Source: Plantago elongata
Lineage: Eukaryota > Streptophyta > Magnoliopsida > Lamiales > Plantaginaceae
Length of the DNA: 20,733 nucleotides
Assembly (NCBI GenBank): GCA_036897095.1
Contig: JAYMSP010003184.1
Coordinates: 1 to 20,733 of the forward strand
Direction of reading: 5' to 3'
Shown piece after piece: positions 1-7,534 of this stretch. Under the pieces are notes generated by a model that had not been told where the DNA came from, did not search any database, and saw only the letters and a list, made by a program, of their open reading frames with translations. Position numbers and translations under genes: made by a program. Each line of letters opens with the position of its first letter. The first letter of the stretch is position 1.

Positions 1-105
1 GGATTGAAGTGAGGTGGAAGCCCAGTCAGCCGAGAAAACGCCACCTAGGATCAGTTCGCCGCTAATTCGACGAATTATGACTAAAAATCCCAATTCGTCG
101 AAGTT

Positions 106-420
106 GTGGACTGCAAATCACATGTGGTGCAAAGTGATCATTGCGCGTCCAGAACGGCCATAGTTTTGGACCAAATGTGCCTTTCTCCCACCAATGGCTG
201 GATTTCTTCCAGGTTTCTAAAGTCTCTCATGGAATCAGAAGATGTTCTGACCACAGACCTCTTATCCTTGAATCTCTACTTAGAGCAAATGAAAAGAAAG
301 GGCAGTTTAGGTTCCAAGACATGTGGCTTAATCACCCTGATTGCATCAAGAGTATTGAGGAAAACTGGTCTATGCCTGCCAAACACTGAACTAAAGAAGT
401 TATGGGAAAAAACTTCACAG
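106..420 (+). pseudogene. LINE ORF2 endonuclease domain, C-terminal remnant
   Basis: This is the last part of the APE-like endonuclease that nicks target DNA during LINE insertion. One frame gives a peptide around IVLDQ near 160-175. A second frame continues with HQWLDFFQVSKVSH and then CSDHRPLIL, so there is a frameshift near 180. The Ser-Asp-His triplet at 246-254 is the conserved end of the endonuclease active site. It is followed by FRFQDMWLNHPD, the usual link to the reverse transcriptase region in plant LINEs. The catalytic N-terminal part is absent from the window, so the domain cannot work. Confidence 0.7.
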
Positions 421-421
421 A

Positions 422-1867
422 TTGAAGCAGTTCTTAAGGTGGTGGAATAAGTACAAATTTGATAATCTCTTTACCAATCTGCAGAGAGAAGAAGAGAAAG
501 TGAAACAAGCTGAACAACTGTTCAATGATGTTCCCTCATATGCTAACATGGCTAATGTAAGAAATGCCTCTACAGAGTTTCAAAAAGTCTTAGCTATGGA
601 GGAAATTTATCGAAGACAAAAAGCCCACTGCAAATGGAACATTGAGGGTGACAGAAACACCAAGCTCTTCTATAACATGGTTAAGAGGAATAGAATGAAA
701 GGAAAAATCTTCAGTATTGAGAAGGATGGTGCATTTATCACCTCTCCACCTGAGCTTCAAGCTTCTGCAGTTGAATATTTTCAAGATCTTTTCTGCACTG
801 AGATCCCTATCCTTGAAGAACCAGACCTGTCCATTATTCCACAAGTAATTGGTGCAGAGATCAATTCAGACCTATGTGAACTGCCATTACTAAAGGAACT
901 ACAAGGGGTAGTCATGAACCTGAATATAAGATCTACAGCAGGACCTGATGGATTCTCTGCTCTTTTTTTCATTACATGATGGGATTTCATCAAGTTTGAT
1001 TTGATGGAGGCTGTACAAGACTTCTTTAATGGTTCACCCCTCCCTGCAGGCATCTCCTCCACCTCTATAGCTCTGACCCCAAAAGTGGATAATCCCTCTA
1101 CTTGGTCACACTTCAGGCCAATCAGCCTGTGCAACTTTACACACAATATCTTGACCAAGCTATTGAATGATAGAATTGCCTTGGTTCTTCCACTCATCAT
1201 CTCACCCAACCAAAGTGGCTTTGTTAAAGGGAGGCTCATTCAAGACAATATCCTATCGACTCAAGAGTTAGTTCACTCATTAGATGTTAACACAAGGGAT
1301 GCTAATCTAGTGATGTAGTTGGATATGTTAAAAGACTATAACAGGCTTAGTTGAGGGTTTTTGCACAAAATCTTGACAGCTTTTGGTTTTTCAGAGGCTT
1401 GGTGTGACCTAGTCTTAAGATCACTAAATAACTGTCATTTTGGAGTTATAGTTAATGGAGTTGCCTCAGGCTTCATAAGATCATGTCATGGTCTTAGGCA
1501 GGAGGATCCACTCTCCCCTGCACTGTTCATTATAGCTGGAGAATATCTCACAAGACGACTGAATAGACTCTTCTCTGAACATACAGATCTTTATTATGCT
1601 ACCAAAAGGGGTCTGCAGGTCAGCCATTTGGCTTATGCTGATGATTTGATAATTTTTACCAGAGGATCTCAACATAGTCTGCAGTTGATAATGCAGTTTT
1701 TGCAGCATTATGAGAGAGTTTCAGGGCAAAAGCTTAATATGCAGAAAAGTAGTCTTTATGCAGGCAAGAGTGCTAACATAAGAAGAGTTGAGGATCAATG
1801 TGGCACGTCTACTCAAAATTTACCATTCAGATACCTGGGAGCCCCTATCTCTAAGGGTGGAAGCTAA
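422..1867 (+). pseudogene. LINE ORF2 reverse transcriptase, main part
   Basis: One frame runs through this stretch, broken by stops at 977-979, 1316-1318 and 1352-1354. Recognisable LINE motifs in order are EGDRNTKLF (about 649-675), AGPDGFSA (from 938), FRPISLCN (about 1114-1137), NQSGFVKGR (about 1208-1234), LDMLKDYNR (1319-1345, normally LDMAKAYDR), LRQEDPLSP (about 1493-1519, normally LRQGDPLSP), and the catalytic YADD at 1634-1645. The YADD aspartates and the Asp of LDM remain, but the AYDR Asp is now Asn and the QGDP Gly is Glu. The family copies its own RNA at the nicked target. This copy cannot make a full protein. Confidence 0.9.
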
Positions 1868-2439
1868 TTTCTGACTTTGATTACTTGGTTGACAAGGTGA
1901 GGATTAAATTATCTAGATGGAACCTCAAGTACTTATCCCAGGGAGGCAAATGGATATTGATAAAGAGTGTATTGTCACCAATGCCAATTTACCTTCTTCA
2001 AGTGTGCCTTCCTCCAGTCACCATCCTTGATAGAATTGACTCCATCATATCTAAATTCTTTTGGGGATCAACTAATGATCAGAGAAAGATCCACTGGTCA
2101 AGATGGAAACCTATTTGCCTACCTCAGTCTGAAGGTGGGCTTGGGATTAGACCACTGTCTGAGGTCTGTCTAGCTTTTCAACGTAAACTATTGTTCAGAT
2201 TTAGACTGCAAAGCTCTTTGTGGGATACTTGTATGCGGAGAAAATATTTTCATAGTAAATTCCCTGGTGATGTGAAGAGAAAGAGTTCAGACTCCATGGT
2301 GGGGAAAAGGATGATCAAAGTCAGTCATGAAGCTCAAAAAAACTGTTTTTGGGCAGTAGGGATTGGGAAATGCTACTTCTGGCATGATGAATGGTTAGAG
2401 AACGGTAAACTAAAAGATTTGATTAATCATGATATATAG
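1868..2439 (+). pseudogene. LINE ORF2 post-RT (thumb/connection) region
   Basis: The frame shifts near 1865-1875 relative to the reverse transcriptase. From about 1876 the peptide reads SDFDYLVDKVRIKLSRWN and then LSQGGKWILIKSVL, PMPIYLL, FFWGS and GGLGIRPL. These are the standard landmarks downstream of YADD in plant non-LTR ORF2 proteins. The open stretch ends at 2437-2439 after a segment with FWHDEWLENG, equivalent to the usual trait of a W-D-W motif before the zinc-binding region. Confidence 0.85.
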
Positions 2440-3117
2440 CTACTTTAGAGCTTCTGCAAGACTTCATAGATGATGAAGGGTGGATGGTAGAGAAACTGGC
2501 ATCATGTTTACCCATTCATATTGTGACTAAGATTGTCCTCTTGCCAGTGTCAAACACCGTGGTTTCATACCCCATTTGGAAGCTGTCTGCAGATGGATCA
2601 TTCACCACTAAGTCTGCATGGGAATCTATTAGAAGTAGGGCTACTTACTCCAGAACTTTATCCAGTATATGGTGCCCTAGGATCCCTACCACTGTCAATC
2701 TTCTGGTGGAAGATACTCCATAATTGGATCCCTGTGGATGACATTCTCCAACAAAGAGGCATTGTACTAGCCTCTAGATGCCACTGTTGCCAAGCTAGAG
2801 AAACAACCATTCATGTGTTAATGTACAATGAAGAAGCACATAAGGTATAGAGCTGGTTTTCAGATATTTTTCAAGTGACACTGGGGTGTCATGTAACTAT
2901 TGCAGCCAGGTTCAGGTGTTGGTTCTTCTCTTTTGACAAAATTAGAAAGATCCATATCAGGATCCTCCTCCCTATTCTTATTACCTGGTTTCTATGGAAA
3001 GCTAGAAATGAGTCTAAATATGAGGGAATCAAGATCAAAGTTGCATCTTTAATCTTTAGGATCATGATTTTCATCCATCTTTCCCATCAGTCCAAACCTT
3101 TCTCTGCAGCATTCTAG
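2440..3117 (+). pseudogene. LINE ORF2 zinc-binding (zf-RVT) region
   Basis: The peptide YPIWKLSADGSFTTKSAW (from about 2569) is the usual entry to the zinc-binding region of plant LINE reverse transcriptases. A frameshift near 2700 moves the reading to a frame with FWWKILHNWIPVDDILQQRG, then CHCC (2779-2790) and a His about ten residues later. This Cys/His cluster is the zf-RVT signature, thought to help bind the template RNA. A further stop follows at 2848-2850, after which TWFLWKARNESKYEG (about 2977-3024) continues the conserved linker to RNase H. Confidence 0.8.
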
Positions 3118-3189
3118 GATGGTGACAAGTCTACTACAACAATCGGTTCTATCTCTCTACTTGTAAACCCTAGATCAAAGATCAAAATA

Positions 3190-3608
3190 TTGTATTGCTA
3201 AAGCCTCCTCCCCAATGGATAAAAATCAACTCTGATTGATCATTTCAAAGTTCCACTGATAGAGGAGCTACAGGTGGTGTCATTAGAGATGTAAATGGCA
3301 CTATCATCAAAGGGTTTCAGCTTTACCTTGGTGCTAGCTCAGTCATTATGGCTGAACTGATGGGGATATGGCAGGGCTTGTACTTGAGCAATGGGATGAA
3401 CTTTGAGAAGGTGATAGTGGAGTCTGACTCACAGTTAGCTATTCAGCTAATCATGAAGCCTAATCACAATTGGAACTAGAAGATTAGCACAGTGCTATCT
3501 AAAATTACTCACCTATGCAGGGGCATAGAGGTAAGGTTTATTTATTAATATAGAGAAGTTAATGCATTTGCTGATTTTTTGGCTACATATGCATTGAAGA
3601 AGAGGTGA
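3190..3608 (+). pseudogene. LINE ORF2 RNase H domain
   Basis: A single frame from about 3205 to the stop at 3606-3608 reads as a plant RNase H (RVT_3 type) domain. Blocks seen are WIKINSD, GATGGVIRDVNG, AELMGIWQGL, VESDSQLAI and NAFADFLA. The four acidic catalytic positions are all kept: Asp at 3234, Glu at 3354, Asp at 3426 and Asp at 3573. Internal stops at 3237-3239, 3477-3479 and 3546-3548 break the frame, but there is no frameshift inside the domain. It would degrade the RNA strand of the RNA/DNA hybrid during retrotransposition. Confidence 0.88.
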
Positions 3609-4171
3609 ACATGTGTCTACTCCCCTTGCAAAACTACCTGTTATAGTGAGGCAATGGGCTTATGGGGACAAGACTGGACTAGCCTACACAAGAAGAGTAA
3701 ATGGGTAACACTCTACACTCATTTCATCTACTTTTTTGGTACTTTGTATTGGTGGTTGTGGTTTTGGCATGACTTTGCACAAGAGGTTGTTATGAGGAGT
3801 AGGTTAGGCAGTAGTAATATTTTTCCTTGGCATTGATTCTGTTTTGGTAGGGTTGCCCTTATTTTTGTTTATTAGAAGTCCCATGTGGTGTAAAAAAGCC
3901 AATCACATAGGGAAAAGAAGCAAATGACCTGAAAACAGAACAGGGCCTATAGGCACTTCCCAGTTTATAAAAAATATCTTCAAATGCAGGGGCAGAAAAC
4001 ATGTTAGGTGGCTTCTACCTGTGCAAAAAAAAATATAATACACAGGTCTGGGAAGTTTTTGGTTTTCTTGATGCCTATCACAGTCATATCACTTGGTTTG
4101 AAGCTTGTGAAGCCTTGATCATTTGTTTATTGGGAAGGAGGGTCTGCACTTTTCAATTAACTAGAGGTGGT

Positions 4172-4560
4172 AGTGATTGGAGAGACACTATCACTCTAGC
4201 CTGCCTTGTACTGCATTCATTTCCTCTTCTGGGCTTGTTATTTGGTTCTTGTAGTAATGATTTGCATTCTCTTGAGTTTAGAGGGGTATCTCTTCCTCCT
4301 CTTGCACTAGTTTCTGATGCTTACTGTCATGTATTTTCTTCTCTTCCTCTCCACTTCTGTAGGATTTCACACAGCTTGTTTTCTGCACACACTTGGCATT
4401 TGTTCATTGTTATATACTGCAGAAAGGGAAGTTCATGATATTGGCAGTTCCCAGGTTTCCCCCAAACCTACAGTTTGTGATATTGTTACTGTAGAGTTTT
4501 TGCTTGTTCTTTGTTCACCTCTTCAGTTGCTATGTATTTTGAATGTGAAAAAGGCTAGGG
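4172..4560 (+). repeat. Diverged direct repeat, copy A
   Basis: Copy A begins at AGTGATTGGAGAGACAC and runs through GGTATCTCTTCCTCCTCTTGCACTAG, CTTCTCTTCCTCTCCACTTCTGTA and GTTTTTGCTTGTTC. Copy B (5011-5380) shows the same blocks in the same order with substitutions and small indels. Blocks are compared by eye. Downstream of the last block the copies cannot be aligned reliably. Confidence 0.6.
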
Positions 4561-5010
4561 TAGAGACATGTGTTTGCATAAGTGTGTCCAGCATAATTGT
4601 CTGTGTTTAGCATTTGGCTCCATGCATACATGTTGAGTATTTGCAAATTCTTCCACATGTGCATAAACAATGATACTGAAACCTTCATTCAAGTGGGATG
4701 TTTGAAGTGGAGGAGGTTGAGTAGAAAAAAAAATGGGAAGGAGACTGCAAAAGAAAAATAATACAGTTTTCAAAAGAAAATTATGATAAAAGGGACTGGA
4801 AAAAAGGAATAAACATTTCAAAAGAGGTCAAAAACAGAAAAATGAAGACCCAAAATGATAATATGTTCTAGGCTTGGTTTTCTTCCTCTTGCTGTTGGTT
4901 TTCTAAATGGATTTGGCATAAGTTTATACAGTGGGAGGGTATATCCATTTTGCTGCTCATAATACAAGGGGTTCCATGGTCTGGAGGATCATTTCTCTTA
5001 GAGAAGCTAG

Positions 5011-5380
5011 TGTTTGGAGAGACACTTATCCTTCTCAGTTTTTATTGTTGCATACATGCTCATCAGTGGGTGCATTTGGTGGTTTTAGGGAGTTCTTTTT
5101 GGTGTCTTCATTGCTTAGGAGAGTATCTCTCCCTCTCCTTCCACTAGTGACTCATGTCTATAACCATCTGCTGTTTTCCTCCCCTCCTCCACTTCTTTAA
5201 GGCTGCACTATCTGCTTGTTATGCCCACACTATATGTTCATGGTTCTCTTTGGTATGGATGTAATCTTAAGAACTGTTTATGGTTATTGGTACTATAAAG
5301 CTTTTGCTTGTCACTTGTACACCTTTCCAATATCATTATATTCAGGTTTTGATAGAAGCTAGGTTAGTTACATATGGTAA
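5011..5380 (+). repeat. Diverged direct repeat, copy B
   Basis: The matching blocks to copy A start at AGTGTTTGGAGAGACAC, continue with GTATCTCTCCCTCTCC, TCCTCCACTTCTTTAA, and end at CTTTTGCTTGTCAC. In both copies one frame gives WRDT followed, about 50 residues later, by R(G/R)VSLP and LV...Y.H..FSS. The shared frame may be accidental because the copies are related at DNA level. Confidence 0.6.
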
Positions 5381-5552
5381 TGGAATGTGGATAGTTAAGA
5401 ACCCTGTTTGTAATGTGAATTTGTTAGGGAACTTTCAGATGTCTGTCTATTGGAATGATAGTTGTCAGGCCATATACTGCAGATAGAACCACATGGGTGT
5501 AATGCAGATTCTTCATCACATGGGAAGCCTACTTCATAGCACTGACAAAAAC

Positions 5553-5919
5553 TTAGCTCAGACATAATTTGTTGGTATTGATTGCCTTGGCAGATGGTTT
5601 GGAAGAGGGCATCGCAGAATTGTGCCTGGGAGCAGCTACATTGGCCTGCACTTTTACTATTACTCGAGGTCTGGAATATGGAATGGCACACGGATTGAAG
5701 AATGGTATGTCACTGCAGTAAGGGTTCATGACACGGGCAATAGCACATGGCAAGGGCATTGGCACGGGCGGAATTGGCACTACATTGACATCCCTGGGCA
5801 TTGGCACAAGCGGAATTGGCACTACATTAACATCCCCGGGCACTGGCACACAATATGGCACTTCAGACTTGGCTGCTGGCACGAAGATTGGCAACATACT
5901 TTTGGGGATTGTCGGTTAA
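5553..5919 (+). other. Unidentified open region around the 42-bp repeat
   Basis: On the + strand one frame reads from about 5558 as LLVLIALADGLEEGIAEL, continuing Gly/Ala-rich to a stop near 5719. The same frame then reopens with the GIGT repeat and ends with a stop at 5917-5919. On the - strand 5553-5897 is open for 114 codons, with repeated VPMP blocks. The composition is more GC-rich than the flanks. It could be a fragment of a host or transposon protein, in either direction. No family was recognised. Confidence 0.3.
5755..5850 (+). repeat. 42-bp tandem repeat, two full units plus a partial third
   Basis: Unit 1 starts at GGCATTGGCACGGGCGGAAT (5755) and unit 2 at GGCATTGGCACAAGCGGAAT (5797). 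A partial third starts at GGCACTGGCACA (5839). Each unit is exactly 14 codons, so any frame across it stays open: one reads GIGTGGIGTTLTSL, another GHWHGRNWHYIDIP, and the - strand gives a Pro/Val-rich peptide. All three frames lack stops for 60 or more codons here. I do not recognise any of these peptides and cannot say which, if any, was coding. Confidence 0.75.
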
Positions 5920-6105
5920 ATGCAGCGTGTACACATTATTTTGGATCATGGTCAAGGCGAGTGGCACATATTTAGGATCAGTTATGGACAAATCGTCCAT
6001 TAATCTAGTATATTTTGTAAATGGTCGTTTTGGTATAATTTAGTTAACTAAGTGGGCTTTTTGTTGGGATGTAATTATCGGACGACTCCTCATGTCGGCG
6101 GGTTC

Positions 6106-6113
6106 ATTCAAAC
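6106..6113. repeat. 8-bp target site duplication, left copy
   Basis: ATTCAAAC directly before the TAGGGCT end of the hAT element. The same eight bases follow the other end at 7145-7152. Confidence 0.93.
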
Positions 6114-7144
6114 TAGGGCTACTCATTTTATCCATATCCGCAAATCCGGTCCGTTATCCGCGAAAACGGACCGGATCGGATCGATCTGTTAAAAACGGAT
6201 CGGATCGCGGATGGGGTTTTCCTTCATCTGTTTTGAACGGATAAAACGGATAAATCCGCCGGATATCCACGGATATCCCTTTATCCGTTAGACCAGGGGT
6301 ATTATTGTTATTTTACATTTTACCCTAATTTCTACTCCTTACCAGCCGCCAGTCATTTCTTGATTTCTTCCATTCGACTCCGTTTTCTTCGTTTAATCGA
6401 TTCTCTCCAGCCTTCCACCGTCGGTCGTCTTCTCCCAGACTTCCACCGTCAGCCGCCAGCCATTCGGCCCGTCTTCTCCATTATGTTTCTTCTCCATTCG
6501 CGTCTTCCAGACTTCCACCGTCGAGCATCGTTTCTCTTCCGGACTTCCACCGTCAGTTGCCAGTCACCACCGACCAGATCCGTGCCGCCTCGTCACCACC
6601 ACCGCACCACGTCTCTGCAAACCGCCATGGTCCCCCATCCACCGCCTCTACTGCACTCAATTTTTCCACGCCAAAATTCGAGTAATTTACCAAATCGTAA
6701 AGCCACTTGTGGAAATTGATAATTTTTGTTTTGATATTATGATTCTATAGTGGGCAAGTATTTTGAGTGGCTGTTTTTGGTGTTTATGTGTAGCTATCTG
6801 TATAATAAATTCTCTCCATTCTCATCTGCTATATCTCTCACAACAACTCAATTTTTCTGTAATTTTCTCCAAAATTCAATTAGTTTGTCTATGATTTGTA
6901 CCCCTATGTGTTGAATTCATCAGTCTAATTGCTTTCCACGTGCTTTCTGATTGAATTTGGAATTTTGGATATCTCTTTTTTTTTTTTTTACCAGATACGA
7001 ATATCCGCCGGATTTATCCGTCATCCGACGGATTTATCCGTATCCAATCGGCTCGGAACGGATTGGATAACGGATGGACTATTTTTTCATATCCGGTCAA
7101 ACGGATGAAAAAATGGATATGTATCCATCCGTTGCACAGCCCTA
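6114..7144. mobile_element. Non-autonomous hAT-type transposon, 1,031 bp
   Basis: The element starts TAGGGCT and ends AGCCCTA, and a perfect 8-bp duplication (ATTCAAAC) flanks it. An 8-bp duplication with this end sequence is the mark of hAT transposons. Both subterminal zones (6128-6290 and 6995-7135) are crowded with short ATCCG/CGGAT motifs on both strands, the usual layout of hAT transposase binding sites. No transposase is encoded. The middle holds a C-rich segment with a repeated CTTCCACCGTC motif and a 119-codon open stretch (6360-6719) rich in Pro, Arg and His that matches nothing I know. It must be mobilised in trans. It sits within the LINE 3' end, so it is younger than that insertion. 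Confidence 0.92.
6405..6566 (+). repeat. Interspersed CTTCCACCGTC motif inside the hAT element
   Basis: The motif CTTCCACCGTC occurs four times in about 150 bases (near 6413, 6438, 6511 and 6542), with TCTTCTC and GCCAGYCA blocks between. It may be a small decayed tandem repeat or a captured 5' UTR of a host gene. Confidence 0.6.
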
Positions 7145-7152
7145 ATTCAAAC
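7145..7152. repeat. 8-bp target site duplication, right copy
   Basis: ATTCAAAC directly after the AGCCCTA end, identical to 6106-6113. Confidence 0.93.
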
Positions 7153-7217
7153 CGCCATGAGTATTATATATAAAATCCGAGAGCCTAAGCTCTTTTATTA
7201 AAAAAAAAAAAAAAAAA
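7153..7217 (+). mobile_element. LINE (or SINE) 3' terminus with hairpin and poly(A)
   Basis: After the hAT target duplication the host repeat resumes with CGCCATGAGTATTATATATA. A stem-loop follows: AGAGC at 7180-7184, loop CTAA, GCTCT at 7189-7193. The element ends in an 18-base A run. The same layout, on the other strand, occurs at 20579-20660. A conserved 3' hairpin before the tail is known in some plant L1 LINEs and in SINEs that borrow their machinery. Confidence 0.7.
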
Positions 7218-7534
7218 GTATCAACTATCGTAAATTACTTCTAAATTATAATAATAAATAATTTAATAAAATTATATAATAAAATTTTAATTATATGAAT
7301 TTATTAAATTGTTTAGTATTATCAGTAATTCGTTATCCGTTATCAGAGTCGAAGACAACTGACCGCCGAATAGTAAAATGGAAAGAAATCTTTAAAACGG
7401 ATAGAGTATTTTATACTAGAGCCTTGAGAGTAAAGGAAATACGTAGATTATAGATTATTGTCAAACAGAAGATTCAGAACACCAAGTTTGGAGCAGATAA
7501 ACTGTAGATGGCCAATATACAGAGCTCTGTTTTA
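7218..7534. other. AT-rich spacer and likely 3' flank of the MIP18-family gene
   Basis: No gene was seen. The part next to 7535 should contain the 3' UTR of the - strand gene. The - strand reads AATAAT near 7456-7461, a possible weak poly(A) signal about 75 bases past the stop. Confidence 0.35.

Larger units (their letters stand above)
3609..6113 (+). other. Probable LINE 3' untranslated region, up to the hAT insertion
   Basis: No convincing gene was recognised in these 2.5 kb. The start is rich in G and T (for example 3725-3790), as in many plant LINE 3' regions. It contains a diverged duplication (4172-4560 and 5011-5380), a small 42-bp tandem repeat (5755-5850) and a short hairpin (ATGGAC/GTCCAT, 5984-6000). 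Several frames stay open for 60-145 codons, but none matches a family I know. It may be a mosaic of other insertions rather than one UTR. Confidence 0.4.
1..7217 (+). mobile_element. Degenerate plant L1-type LINE, interrupted by a hAT element
   Basis: Seen in order on the + strand: the end of an APE-type endonuclease, a LINE reverse transcriptase, a zinc-binding region, an RNase H domain, a long G/T-rich non-coding region, then a hairpin and an 18-base A run at 7200-7217. Plant L1-clade LINEs carrying RNase H after the reverse transcriptase are an established group. The coding part holds several stops and at least three frameshifts, so it is dead. The 5' part (ORF1, most of the endonuclease) is missing or lies before the window. 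Assigning everything from 3609 to 7217 to the same element is inference: it rests on strand, on the poly(A) end, and on a second copy of the 3' end at the right edge of the window. No target duplication could be matched because the 5' end is not visible. Confidence 0.72.

Noticed and set aside
66-102. Inverted repeat TTCGACGAATT / AATTCGTCGAA
   Set aside because: Only 11 bases in arms with no other context; could be the edge of something left of the window, but unsupported.
1-3608. Functional LINE ORF2
   Set aside because: At least six internal stops and three frameshifts, and altered RT residues.
4555-4821. 88-codon open stretch on the - strand in the LINE 3' region
   Set aside because: Made of A-rich + strand sequence read backwards; no homology or start context.
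6360-6719. 119-codon open stretch inside the hAT element as a transposase
   Set aside because: Pro/Arg/His-rich, no hAT dimerisation or catalytic motif; driven by the repeated CTTCCACCGTC word.
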